This document shows, in pieces, positions 34,650 to 46,133 of a stretch of 64,000 bases of DNA. This DNA is from Panagrolaimus kolymaensis (taxonomy: Eukaryota > Nematoda > Chromadorea > Rhabditida > Panagrolaimidae), in the NCBI GenBank assembly GCA_028622995.1, contig JAJQJQ010000006.1:8308001-8372000 (forward strand), read 5' to 3'. Under the pieces are notes generated by a model that saw only the letters and a program-made list of their open reading frames with translations, did not search any database and was not told the DNA's origin. Position numbers and translations under genes: made by a program. How positions within the stretch are numbered: position 1 is the stretch's first letter; every line of letters starts with the position of its first letter.

Positions 34650-35390
34650 TTATTTATTTACAAAATGAATAAAAAATCCGCATAAATAAATATTCATTCC
34701 CCCACATTTATGCTTATGTTGAACCAAATTACAAAGATCGAAAGGAGCACAGCTATTGATAATGCGTACAAAAAACCTGTAAATAATATATTTTTATTTA
34801 TTTTTTTATTAAAAAATTAAAATTTACTGAAGTTGTTCAAGGATGGATAAATCATTCAAGAAATAAATAAATTCTTCCATTGAATAATTTGTTTTAATGC
34901 CTCCTTTAAACTTTAATCTTTTCAAATCAGAGTGGATTAACATTTTCAAATCATCCAAATTTATACAATTTACTTCAAGGTCAATTTTTTCTATCAATTT
35001 CAAGCTAATGGGTAAACGTTCAAAAAAGTAATCATCAATTTTACCACTTCGATTTTTAATTTTTAAATCACTAATAACGTTGATTTTAATTTTATTTTTG
35101 AAAGAAAAATAATCATTATCAATTCCTTTGCATAATTCATCATCAATGATACAGTAGCAAGAGATTTGATATTTGATACATTCAATGTCGATTTCAACTT
35201 TATCAATAATATGGCATCGCTTTGAAAGGCGTCGAGTAAAAGAATTGATTGAAGCAAAAACTTTTAAAATTTTGGGATCACATATTTCAACGAATCGTCG
35301 TTGACAAACCCATGGAAGCGAAGGGAAATTAAAAATAATTTCTTCGGAAATCATTTCTTTTAATAAACCATTTGATTTTTGATTATTCAT
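34650..35390 (-). CDS. F-box-like protein of nematode type
   Basis: Exons 34828-35390 and 34650-34776 give 229 aa. The first part (FNFPSLPWVCQRRFVEICDP) looks like a degenerate F-box or related motif. The rest is a Leu/Ile-rich region with alternating strands and helices (ISLKLIEKIDLEVNCINLDD) as in the leucine-rich-like C-terminal domains of nematode F-box families. The second exon adds a short Cys-containing tail. Without it the first exon would end one codon past the donor, so both forms are possible. Function as a SKP1 adaptor is inferred from resemblance only. Confidence 0.58.
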
Positions 35391-35783
35391 ATTATTTGAA
35401 TTATTTATATCAAAATAAAAAAATTGATAATAAACTAATGAAGATTTTAGAAAAATTATTAGATCATTAAATTGTTTACTTGTTTGGATTATTTATTATT
35501 TTCTTTCAAAAAATTGAAAGTGTAAAGTCTCGTTGTTAGGCTGCTCCTTTCACCACTCCTCTTATCTGCAAGATATGGAAAGATGATGGGCGGAAAACCA
35601 GTACCATTAGCCTCTAAGAAGGAGTGAATAATGTGCTTCAAGGGCGCATCCACAGTTTTAAATTTCCTTTTAAAATATGCAAATTATTAATTTTTGCTTT
35701 GACTTTCTTATTTTACAAGCTTTTTCAACTTTGAACTTTTTTTTTCTCAAAAAATTCATCACTCAAGAACGACAAAAGAAAAA
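35391..35783. other. Intergenic between divergent genes
   Basis: Contains a GC-richer stretch at about 35535-35655 that I cannot assign. It is not a recognisable tRNA or snRNA. Confidence 0.45.
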
Positions 35784-36631
35784 ATGTGTTTATTATTTAT
35801 TGGTAAACTTATTTGCACTTTTCTTTATGCAGTTGTTGTAGTTCCGTTGGTTATAAACATTGCATTACCACGTAAGTTTTTTCTTTTCTTTCTTCAACAA
35901 CCTTTTAATATTTTTGTTTTTGCTTTTTTAGATTGGAGAATTTATAATGATCCTTTATCGAACACACCTCAATTACAAACTGGAATAATAAGAAGTGGGC
36001 AAGGTTGTCGTCCAATAAATGGTGGATTAATATCTTTTAATGATAATATTACAAAAAGTATGGATGTTTGCGAAATATGGATAAATGTAAGTTTTACTCT
36101 TATTTGAGCCAAATTTTTATTCCTAAACCACAGTTTTTTTTCCAGGATGTTCCAACAATGGATGCAGTTGTATTTATGCTTTTAGCAATCACAGTATTTC
36201 TATTTATCTTCAACTTCTTCTGGGGAACTTTTTCATTTTGTTGTGAATGTTGCTGTGATCGAGTATGTATGCATGTTTTACCATTCACAAGTGGAATTGG
36301 AACTATCTGTCTTTCAACTGCAATAATCATCTTTTATGTCAATTATCAAAATGATGGAAATACAACATTTATTAGTAAGGCTTCCTTTTTTATGTCAAAA
36401 ATTCTGTAATCATTGAACCCATTTTTAGAACCAGAATATATAAGCTTGCATAATTCGTTCTTCATGGTTTCTTCATTGATCCTTCCAGCTGTTATCTCGG
36501 TCATCATTGGAATTTTATCATCATTTTACAAAAAAGTTTGCTGTGAAAAATCAAAGAAAAACACACCTGAAGCTGCTTCAATCCTTGCTGGTGGAAATGT
36601 AGCTGCCGCAAATGAACAACAACAACAATAA
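35784..36631 (+). CDS. Four-helix membrane protein, claudin-like topology
   Basis: Exons 35784-35871, 35932-36086, 36146-36374 and 36429-36631 give 224 aa. Hydrophobic segments lie at about residues 3-28, 85-106, 123-145 and 170-194. The longest extracellular loop lies between the first two helices, and the cytosolic tail is Cys/Lys- then Gln-rich (ending NEQQQQ). A cysteine cluster (FCCECCCDRVC) just after helix 2 is a likely palmitoylation site. Topology is that of claudin/PMP22-type or nematode clc-like proteins, but the diagnostic loop motif of claudins is not evident, so the family is left open. Confidence 0.68.
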
Positions 36632-36791
36632 TATCAATAGAAAAAGAAATCCTTAGTAATTTTTGTAAAAAATTGTAATGTTTTTTGTAATAAAATTTTA
36701 ATTTGCTAGAACACATTGTAAAAATGGATAAGGGTTTATTTATAAGTTTAACTAATTTATATTAACAGGAAACTGCATGCTTCATATGTGG

Positions 36792-37289
36792 TTAGCATTG
36801 TGAACGTGGAACACATCCACCTTGACGATTCCGAACTGTTCCTTGAGAGCATTGACATGAAGGAGGTGTGCACATCTTGATGCACATTTCAGGCTGAAAG
36901 CTTTTTTTTAGATTTATAAATAAACTTCCAAGTATGTAAAGCTATAGTAACTGGCTTCCATGTAAAAGATCATTGAGCTCAATTCAAGGAATTATGCTAC
37001 CGTATTACTTCATTTGGAAGCTATCAGCATTGTTTTAAGACTAAACTCATGGCATTTGTTTTATGTAAACAAACCTCAGCTGAATCACATGAAGGTTCAC
37101 AAGCGCTGCTGCATTCCTTCCATTCCTCATTTTGACCACAAATTTGTTGAGCATTAGCTAAAAAGCACCATTCAAATATTAGAAGGCTAATAAGTAATTT
37201 TTTAAAACCGATCCGCAATAAAATCAAAACTTACCAAGAGTAAAACTAAAGACAATCAAAGCAAAAATCAAAATAAAGCTAACTTTCAT
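36792..37289 (-). CDS. Secreted TIL-domain protease inhibitor, copy A
   Basis: Exons 37235-37289, 37075-37157 and 36792-36893 give 79 aa. A signal peptide (MKVSFILIFALIVFSFTLA) is followed by one trypsin-inhibitor-like domain with the full ten cysteines (CGQNEEW, CSSAC, CDSAEPEMC, CQC, and GGCVPRSQC at the end). Such inhibitors block serine proteases. An in-frame upstream ATG at 37298 is possible. Intron phases match the other TIL genes of the window (39216, 41458 and 61926), which form one family spread by tandem duplication. Confidence 0.87.
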
Positions 37290-38198
37290 TTTTTGCATCG
37301 ATTTTTTGGTCAAACAAAAATTTACTTTTTTCCAGAGCAACTTTCACTTTTATACTCTTTATTGATGTCAACCAAAGTTTAATAAAAACTTGTTTTTTAC
37401 TTCGTTCAATCTTTGACTATATGAATACATCAAATTTCATTGGAATCAAAATGCATCCAAAAAAATATTAGACAACGACTATCGTGAAATATTTTTTTAT
37501 TAATTATTTGACAAACAAATATTGATAGATAATAAAAAAACGTTCCAAATTTTGAATTTATAAAAATTGCTTTAAAAACAACAAACAAATTCTCTCAATA
37601 AAAAATACAAAAGAGAAAAGTCAAAAGGAAGCATTGGACTCGATGATCATCTATGGCGCATTTGGTAATGCGTACATTTGTCAACCCAGGAGGCTCGCAA
37701 AGTTCGAGCCCCATAGAAGACCTATCTTTTTTCCTGGTTTATAAAAAAATTTCCTTATAAAATTCACATGAAACTAATGGTGGTAAATTTTTTTTTGTTG
37801 GTTATAAACATCGTAAATGAGGTAACTAAAAGATTAAAAAATTATATAAAAAGTTATTTACAATTTTTTAAAGTTTCAAACAATTCATAAATAAGTTTTT
37901 GACGGTGATTGAGTTGAGTGTCTTCCATTCTTTTCTTTTTGTCAAGCAATCTCCCTGATTATCACTTTGTTTTGGTTTATTCTTTATTTGGTGACCTAGC
38001 TATTTATTATAACTGTGAAGTGGCCCAAGCCAAAAATTGCAATATAAGACTCAACAAGAAGAACTCATTTTCGCATTACCAATTGTTTTCACTCGTGAAT
38101 GTTTTTTTAAATTATTTTTCTTTACAATTTCGTGTTTATTCAGGTTCCGTTATTATTTTATAATTAGATTTTTTGTAGCTTTAAAGCTGATATTTAAA
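37290..38198. other. Spacer holding a tRNA-like unit
   Basis: Apart from the tRNA-like gene at 37646-37732, no gene is seen. Parts of 37950-38200 recur in degenerate form at about 40385-40700. Confidence 0.5.
37646..37732 (+). ncRNA. tRNA-like Pol III RNA candidate, copy A
   Basis: It has an A-box (tggcgcatttgg), a B-box-like agttcgagccc, a T6 terminator at 37727-37732, a hairpin ggctcg...cgagcc, and an extended closing stem (37646-37656 with 37711-37721, two mismatches). It does not fold as a normal tRNA because the anticodon arm does not pair. Confidence 0.5.
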
Positions 38199-38976
38199 AT
38201 GAACCCTATTATTAAAAAAAAGCTGTTAAAAAATATGGATAATGGAAATGAAGGGTAAGTTTACAAAAAACCCTTCAGAAACTTTGCGATCCAAAGCAAA
38301 AAAGCAAAAGCATGTTTAATGGTTTTTTAAAGAGTTTTTGAAATAAAATGGAAAGATATTATATATTTTTTAAATTAATGTTTTTAATTATGTAAAACTA
38401 CCTCCGTTTAAAATCAAAATTTCAATTAAGGAGGAGTAATTAAAAAATAAATTCGAATTTTTCGTTTGTTTAATTCGAATGGTTCAAAAGTTCGAAGTCC
38501 AAGATTTGGAAGCTCTGCTTTGTGGTATTTTTAGAAGTTTGCATTTTTTTGTTGATGTTTTGCGAAAAACCTTAGTTTTCCATTCGATTCTGTTTTTATT
38601 TATTATATTACTTTAATTTTTAGTTCGAGTTACAATATAATCTCATTTATCGATAACTTTACATTTAAAGTTGATGCTCACCGAATTACAATCAAAGAAG
38701 GGAAGCAAAACTTTTATTTTGCTCACCCTCGTGATGCAACAAGACATTATTCATTTAAAAAGAAATCAACAAAAATAACTATAAAAAATGTTATTTACCA
38801 GGTAGAGTTTTACTCTCACTTTTTTTTCTTCACACATTTTTATATTTTATTAGATACGTGTCCATAATAAATTCATCAACAGACAAACACTTGATCTGTA
38901 TTTAGAGTTTGATGAATTAGATCAATGCAGCGATTTTATGCTTAATATTATTTCAAAGGGCTATGAAAAAGCGTAA
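38199..38976 (+). CDS. Small orphan protein
   Basis: Exons 38199-38254, 38624-38801 and 38854-38976 give 118 aa, with a long first intron (369 nt). The core (ISFIDNFTFKVDAHRITIKE, then NFYFAHPRDATRHYSFKKK) alternates short strands and ends in an amphipathic helix (CSDFMLNIISKGYEKA). This recalls a small beta-sandwich or PH-like fold, but no family is recognised. There is no signal peptide. A frameshifted copy follows at 40729-41073, and comparison of the two supports the exon 2 and 3 boundaries. Confidence 0.6.
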
Positions 38977-39215
38977 CTTTAGAGTAAGGTTTTAATACAT
39001 GCAGTTAATAATTTAATTTTAAAGCTTAAAATGTTTTAGCTTATTTTCATGAAATGACAATGAAATTCCCACAAAAAAAAAGTTGAATATTATATTGTAA
39101 TTAATTATGTTTTTAACAATAAATTTTGTTTTCTTTGAACCCTTTATTTAAATTGATAAGAATTGATTTACAAAAGTTTTACTAATTTTTATTCAATGTG
39201 ACTTGCATGAGGTGG

Positions 39216-39729
39216 TTAGCATTGAGATCGTGGAATACATAGACCTTGATGATTTCGAACGGTTCCTTTGGTGCATTGACATGAAGGAGGTTTGCATCTC
39301 ATGATACACATTTCAGGCTGAAATTTTTTTTTAAAATGATGAAAGCCATAGAAGCCGAATTTAGCAAAGGCTGTGAAAATTCCGCTATGATAATGTCATA
39401 GCTGTATTTCTCTTTACTATGGATCTTTTATTTGTGATTAAAGAAAATATTTAAATAAAACGGGAATAAATAATTTTAATTAACTAACCTCAACTGTATC
39501 ACATGAAGGTGCACAAGCACTACTGCATATTTTCCATTCTTCATTTTTACGGCATTTTTGTGGAGTAAGAGCTTAAAAAATGAAATGTTAAATAATGGCG
39601 CCATCAATTATCATTATTGATCTTCAAAGCATTATACAATCATTTCTAAATAAAGTAACCCTGGAACTTACCTAAAGCAAAATTGAAAACAATCATCAAT
39701 GCAAAAATCCAAATAAAGCAATATTTCAT
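39216..39729 (-). CDS. Secreted TIL-domain protease inhibitor, copy B
   Basis: Exons 39672-39729, 39489-39571 and 39216-39317 give 80 aa. It has a signal peptide (MKYCFIWIFALMIVFNFAL) and a ten-cysteine TIL domain ending GLCIPRSQC. Exons 2 and 3 have the same lengths as in copies A and C (83 and 102 nt). The inhibitor loop differs from copy A around IMRCKPPSCQC, as expected if targets diverge. Confidence 0.87.
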
Positions 39730-40728
39730 TTTCGTTTTTCCTTTTGTTTTTAACAATAATAAACTATTTTTTGTCTTAGAAAACATTTTCTTTTATAATA
39801 ATTTTCCACGTCCGCTAAAGTTAAGTCAAAACATGTTTTTTTAGGTTTTTACTTGCGCTCAACCTTTGGCCAACTAAATGAATTAACGCGTATTTTTTTT
39901 GTTATGCAATGCATCTAATTAAATAAAAAAATATAAATGGATGGCGAGCATGAAACACCTTGATTCAGTGATTTGATTTTTAACAAACAACAAAATAGAA
40001 GGAGAAAGAAAAAAAGGTATTAAGTGTTCAACGCTTTATAAAATTGTTTTAAAGACAAACAATAACTCCTTCTTTTTATAAAAATAAAAAAGATGCAAGT
40101 CAAAAGGAAGCATTGGACTCGGTGGTCTTCTATGGCGCATTTGGTAATGCGTACATTTGTCAACCCAGGAGGCTCGTAAAGTTCGAGCCCCATAGAAGAC
40201 CTATCTTTTTCTTTCTGTTTTATAATTTTTTTTTGTAAAATTCACCTGAAATTAATGGAATATATTTTTCGTTATGAACGTTGTTAAAGAGTTTGCTAAT
40301 GGTTGTTCTAACATTTTCCCATCTCCATCAGGATTTTTGATTGTTTAAGTAAACGTCACGGTTAAAAATACATTAGTTAAGAGAATACACCTTATTTGGT
40401 GACCTTGTTCTTCATAATAACTGTGAAGTGGTAAAAAGCAAAAATATCGATATAAAAAATGCACAAGGTCACACCCATCCTCATCAGTCTTGGGATAAAT
40501 TTACATCCAGTTCTAATCAATATTCACTCAATTCACCAGCTACTACCTCTCGCTCTTCATCTTTCTCTTGACCAAGTATTACTAATCCGCTTATTTCTTT
40601 GGATAATATTATTTTTATTATTTGCTATTCCCAATAAATATTATTTCAAGTAAACTCCAATAACGCCTTAACAAGAACTCATTTTTTGCATTACTAAATC
40701 AGTTTTATTTTTTTGTTTGCGAGCCGAA
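39730..40728. other. Spacer holding the second tRNA-like unit
   Basis: Corresponds to 37290-38198 in the duplicated block. A stretch at about 40459-40650 has no counterpart there and no recognised coding content. Confidence 0.5.
40125..40210 (+). ncRNA. tRNA-like Pol III RNA candidate, copy B
   Basis: Nearly identical to copy A over about 75 nt. The closing stem is perfect here: 11 bp, gtcttctatgg (40125-40135) with ccatagaagac (40190-40200). A-box, B-box-like motif and internal hairpin are retained. Termination is at T5 (40206-40210). Confidence 0.5.
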
Positions 40729-41073
40729 ATGTTTATTTCATTCATCGGCGGTTTCGATTTCAAAATTGATGAGAACCGAATCAAAATAACGGATGCTAGA
40801 CGACAAGAGTTTTATTTTGCTCATCCTCTTGATGCACGACAATATAGCATAAAGAAAAAATTCACTAATATTACTTTAAAAAATGTTATTTTGCAGGTTA
40901 GTTTTTACCTTATCGTTCTTCTTTCTTATCTTTATATCTATTTTTTTAGTCTCTTGACAATGGGAATTTCGAAAACAGACAAACTATGGTATTTGGAATT
41001 TGAGAAGGCCAAACAATTTTCAGATTTTTTATTAAGTATTTTTCAAATGAAATATGAAGAAGTAAAGCTCTAA
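40729..41073 (+). pseudogene. Frameshifted copy of the small orphan gene
   Basis: The second exon (MFISFIGGFDFKIDENRIKI, then FYFAHPLDARQYS) is intact relative to 38624-38801, and the donor (40897) and acceptor (40949) are kept. In the third exon a net loss of about 5 nt after aacagacaaac shifts the frame and gives an early stop. The original C-terminal helix (FSDFLLSIFQ) is still readable in another frame. The short first exon was not found. Confidence 0.65.
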
Positions 41074-41457
41074 ATTTATTGTTCCCAAACCTTACTGCAT
41101 TCTTTCTATTTTTAAACTTGGCCATATTTTTTTGTGCATTAGCCAAAAAAAACTTTTGTTGAATAATGAATGATACTATTATCTTCTCTTAATATATTTT
41201 TTTTAAAAACATCTATGAATCATCCCAATAATATGCGAGAATCGAGTTTCAGTATTTCGTCTTTTATTTTGACGTTAAAGATAAATTGCTTTTTTTTTAT
41301 TGTTTATTTATTTATTCAAACATTAATAAAAGCAATATTTTTGCAAAATAAAAAAAACCACTTAAAGCAATCATTGGAGCATCATTTTTTTAAATGAAAA
41401 AATCATAAAAAGTTATTTACATTTTTTAAGTTTCAATCAAATTATTTTTATCGGCGG
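41074..41457. other. Intergenic, nothing recognised
   Basis: AT-rich spacer downstream of TIL copy C. Confidence 0.5.
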
Positions 41458-41918
41458 TTAACATTGTGATCGAAAAACACATTTATCTTCTTTATTTCGA
41501 ACGAGGCCTTTATTGCATTGGCATGCAGGAGCTCCACACATTTTAACGCATGGTTTACTCTAGAAAAAAAAAATTGTGTTAGATATGTTTAATTTTGATA
41601 AGAAAAAAAACATACTCCAGAATCGCACTTATCTTCACAGGGATTGCTGCATTGTTTCCAATGTTCATTTTGGCCGCATTGTTGTGGTTGGGCGCTAACT
41701 AAAGTTTTCTTGGGGTTTTAGAAATTTGTTTTAGTTTTTAAAATGTGAATGGAAGATCCAAAACTTTAGTTATCATGAAAAATGTTTTAAGTAAGTTTTT
41801 TGTTCTTAAAGATAAGCGATTATAAATCCAAAATTTTCAATAATAATTTTAAAAGAAACATACCAAAAGCAATGCATAAAGCAAAAATCAAAATAATCCA
41901 AGCCAAATTCAATTTCAT
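41458..41918 (-). CDS. Secreted TIL-domain protease inhibitor, copy C
   Basis: Exons 41864-41918, 41616-41698 and 41458-41559 give 79 aa. It has a signal peptide (MKLNLAWIILIFALCIAFVS) and a ten-cysteine TIL domain (CGQNEHWKQC, CEDKC, CQCNKGL, DKCVFRSQC). It is the most diverged of the three adjoining copies. No tRNA-like unit or orphan gene accompanies it. Confidence 0.85.
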
Positions 41919-44048
41919 AATTATTATTTTTCTTTTCTTTCCTGTTTTTTAAAGCAAAATCAAAAAAACTAAGCTTTATAATAAAAATCTGGCTGTTTTT
42001 ATAGTTGTTTATTCTATCAACATTGATTGCAACAGCAGCCGCCGTGTGAATCTATTTAACCATCTAAAATGTAAACATGTTTTTTTCCTTTTAACCTTTG
42101 GTTGAACGAATGCGTCATTTTTTTTTTCTTCTCAAAAGGGAAGAGTGAAATCACAAAAAAAACATAGAGACAGACAGCTGCAGCTGTGTGTGAATCATTT
42201 GATTGCATAAAAAAATAAATAAATAAAAATAAATAATTAAACAAATGTTTAAAAAAATTGCTTTAGTTTATTATTATACACTTTTAATCTCGGATTGATC
42301 CTTTCTGTTTTTTTTATATTAGTAATACAAAAAAATGTGATAATCTTAAGCTTATAAACAAACAAGTTACGTTAAATTTTTTAGATTATTAAAAGTGCGT
42401 AAACAAAAACAAAATCGTAAAAATGTTACAAATTTTAAAAGTGAATTTACCAGCCAAATTCCATTAACTGGTACAGTAAAAACCTTGGGAGTTAAAATCA
42501 ACAAACAAAAAAGTTGCGTAAAAGTACATAAGTATGATTATTATTCTATGGTTCAAACAAAACCTCAAAAACTTAGCTATTTCTTTATTCTAAATTAACG
42601 AAAGCACCTAAAATTAAAATTCAGCTTGAAAACCCAAAAAAGTAATGGTCTAGCATCATTTAAATGTCATTTCTTCAGGCTCTGACAAGATTCCAAGTCA
42701 TCAAGTAAGTTTACGAGCCATCGTATTTGATACATTTCTTTCATCCAAATTTATTATTTAAAGATAAATTTTATCTTTTGCTTTTCAAACTTATGATTAT
42801 CCCTAATGGCATAACCCTTAAAAGCCAATACATATGTGTATCTCTAAAAGCGGCTGATGCTTTTGTATTTTTTTTCTCCTGCCATTCTTTTGTGTTTACC
42901 GCATCGTCCAAAATTTTTCAGCATCAAAAACTTTTTTCCCCGCAGCATCATTCGAAAAAAATGAAGATCAAACAAAAGGATTTTTTCCAATGAAACATAA
43001 AAGTTATTATTTATTTGTTTGGTTGAAGGACGACGACGGCAAGCAAAACAGATTTTTTTGCCGTTTTTTTCATTTGTTAGTTTTTAATGAATAAAAAAAA
43101 CTTTTTTTGTTTGAATTTCTCATCCAAAATAATAAATAAATGGGAACAGTGTTGTCGGAATATGGAATGGAACGTTGGTCACTAATGGATTTCGCCGTTC
43201 GTTTATTGTTTTGTTTTGGTTTTACTTTTTTTTTGTTATTTAATTTTGCGGGAAACAAAAATATTTAATAAAAATGTTTACAGCAAAAAAAGAAACATTG
43301 CAAAATTGCATTCGTCAAAAATGAATGATTTTTGAAACTTTTGTAATTTTCGATAATTTTTTTAAACCCTAAATTCAAACTTTTTCATTTTCTTATTTGA
43401 CCCCAATTTTTTAAGTAAAACACATACATCTGTGGATTATCTTTTAGCTCGATCAACATATAATAATAGAATAGATATAGCCATGGCGAATGGCAATGCT
43501 GCTGCCATTAGCCTTTAAGACAATAATAACTTGAATGAATGAATCATTGAAAACAACAATGATGCGCGAAGACGCTGTTGGAGATTTTTTTGTGGATATA
43601 TCTAAAAAGCTTTGCAATGATGATTCAACAACACTTCCCAATATACCCTAAAAGCTTGGAATAAAAACAATGGACTTTTTTTCATTTCCATTTTTTTCTG
43701 GGTGATTTCCATTTTTTGTTCGTGCTTTTTTATTTTCTGTAGTTTTTTGCTCAAAAAATTTGTATTTTTGATTTTAAAAAACATAAAAAATAAGTTTTTC
43801 TCATTGAATTTTTCAAATATTTTCTCTCAATCAAATTTTTTCGGGTTTGCCTTTTTTAGATGTGCCATTCTTTCTTTTCACACTTAATTAAAACCTAAAA
43901 AAGTCATTCTCAAACCTTGAAATCACATTTTATCTTTCTTTGTTCATTTTGCAACTTTAATCTTTCGCTTGCTTTTTTTTTGATTTTAACCTTTCCATTT
44001 TTGTGTAACTCAAATCATTGTGTTTCAGTAATCTCACAAAAATAAAAT
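41919..44048. other. Long intergenic region with one repeated segment
   Basis: 2.1 kb, AT-rich. The segment 42805-42976 recurs at 46134-46288. Nothing else is assigned. Confidence 0.5.
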
Positions 44049-45480
44049 ATGTTTGATCTCTCAAAAATTTCAATATTTCGACGTAAAAAAAATAATTACA
44101 TCGAAAAGCGTCGTGGACGTGGAGGAATATTTGGTGAATCGCATTTTCCATTTTGTGTTTCACAAAAACCAACTCAATTGGATCCCGAATTTTCGATAGA
44201 TGGATTTCTTTCAAAATTACAGAATTTTCAAGAGGCAATTATTTTTGATAAACCCATTCTTCCACCAAAACCAAAAATAAATAAAAATAATGTTTTATCA
44301 ACAAAATGTTATGTTGAAATTTTCAAAAGGGTTCCAGCTGAAGAATTATTAAACTTTCGATTAGTTTGCAAAGATTTTGATACAATTATTCAAAATCATG
44401 CTTTGGAATTACCAAAAATATCATCACATCGAGTTATTTTGAGCCAAAATGATTGTGGAAATTTTATTTGCATGAAAGAAAATGGATCTCCGTCAGATGA
44501 CTTGCTTTTGGAAGAAATTGATCGACCACTGAGACATTTAACAACGGAATCTTTAACTTTAGAAAATATTACTTTAAACTCCAAAGTTATGAGATATTTT
44601 CATCGATCGTTTAAATATTCGATTAATGAATTGAAATTTGAAGAATGTTGTTTTGCTTTAACGTAAGAAGCTTTTTACAAATTTGACAAATTTTATTATG
44701 GTAGTAAATATTTTTTAGTCCAGATAAACTCGCTCGTTTGATAAGTCCATGGAAGCCAAAAAGTCTGGAATTTAATAATTGCAAATGGCTGATTTTGGTT
44801 GATAGTAATCCATCGAGCTTTGATCAACTTTTTATTGATTATTTCTTTTCGAATCAACAAGAATTGGATTCCTTGGTTATTGATTTTTCAAAATTCTCTC
44901 AACAAAGGTAAAACGTTTTCAAAAAATCCAATAAAAATAAATATGTGATTTTTAGATTAAGATTTACTGATAAAATTTCAAGAATATTTGATGAACCATT
45001 AAAACTTCCATCAACTTTGATTTTGAAAAATTGCATATCCAATATTTCTTGTAAAACTCTTCATGCTTCCATTTGGGTTTGTATCTCCTCCTTGTTATCT
45101 TTCTATGTCATTACAATACCCAAATTTTTCAGGCTTACATTGAATCAGTAAATAATTCCCTTCCATCAACAACAACATCACTTCCAAAATCGTTTAATTG
45201 GTCATTTGGAAGAATCGCTGATTCTCGAGATACCATACTTTTAACCCTTTCAAGATTTGCTGATTTTATTTTATCACAACATATTTCAAATTCTCGAGTT
45301 GATGTTACTTTTCAAGCTCAAACACTTTATCCTCCCTTGCATTTTTCTGTTGAATTTGACCCGCCTCAAGAAGCATATGATTGTCGAGAAGAAGATGAAT
45401 CCGAAATTGAATGGGATGAATCCATTAATGAAAGTGAAAACTTCTTTTCAACTTCTGAAACTTTTGTTACCAAAAGTTAA
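44049..45480 (+). CDS. F-box protein with nematode-type C-terminal domain
   Basis: Exons 44049-44662, 44719-44907, 44956-45076 and 45133-45480 give 423 aa. After a basic N-terminus, the segment STKCYVEIFKRVPAEELLNF followed by RLVCKDFDTII has the spacing and RLVCK core of an F-box (about residues 87-120). The rest resembles the leucine-rich-like substrate region of worm F-box proteins (PLRHLTTESLTLENITLNSK), ending in an acidic Asp/Glu tail. It probably acts as a SKP1-cullin ubiquitin-ligase adaptor. An internally deleted copy of this gene and its upstream sequence lies at 46134-46530. Confidence 0.8.
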
Positions 45481-45877
45481 TTGCTTTTTAAATTAAATAT
45501 TTATAGATTTTAAAAAATGGTATATAATTTATTACAATAAAATTCTTTCTTAAAAAAGACTGAATAAAGAGTTTGGAATGCATTTGGTTATTTTGTCACC
45601 AACAACAAAGGCAGTTAGCAAAAAAAAAAAAGCACAAGTATATCTTCGAGAAAAAAGAAAACAGAATTTCACTTTCAAAAAAGTTTTATTTTAGATGGGA
45701 CAAGTTAAAGTTAAATTTTTTTAAATATTACCAAACATCCCAGCTATAAGCCTATGTAGAGGCAAGAAAAAAGACCTCGAAAAATATGAAAGAAAGTAAA
45801 ACGCTTGAGAACAAAAAAATATACAAAAGAATGCTTTCATTTTTATTTTCATCACATTTCTCATTCTTTCTTTTAGT

Positions 45878-45978
45878 GGTGGCGTGAAGCAGTGGGGTTG
45901 AACAATCACTTGAAAGAGAGAGGTTCAATACCCATCTGCTTATTAGGCCCACTACCTCGTCACGTCACCCATTTTTTT
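45878..45978 (+). ncRNA. tRNA-like Pol III RNA candidate with long closing stem
   Basis: The ends pair as ggtggcgtga (45878-45887) with tcacgtcacc (45960-45969), complete with one G-T wobble, and again as agtggg/cccact further in. A B-box-like aggttcaataccc lies inside, and a T7 run follows at 45972-45978. It is not a standard tRNA fold. Confidence 0.4.
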
Positions 45979-46133
45979 GTTGCGATTTTTTTTAAATGAT
46001 TTTTAGTTTAAAAAAATATTGAAACCCATGTGTCTCATCAAATTATAACTCCTCAATAAAATTATTTGTAGTATTTTTGAAGATAATTCTTATTTCCTCC
46101 TTCAACTGCAGCAGCAACTTATGTTTTTAACCT

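Noticed and set aside
35535..35655. GC-richer patch considered as an snRNA or 5S rRNA gene
   Set aside because: No match to the conserved cores of these RNAs that I know, and no T-run at a sensible place.
37646..37732. Ordinary tRNA gene
   Set aside because: A- and B-boxes are present but anticodon and T stems do not pair as in a tRNA. Reported instead as tRNA-like.
40459..40653. 64-codon open stretch between tRNA-like copy B and the orphan pseudogene
   Set aside because: Absent from the parallel block, no family features, AT-rich hydrophobic filler.
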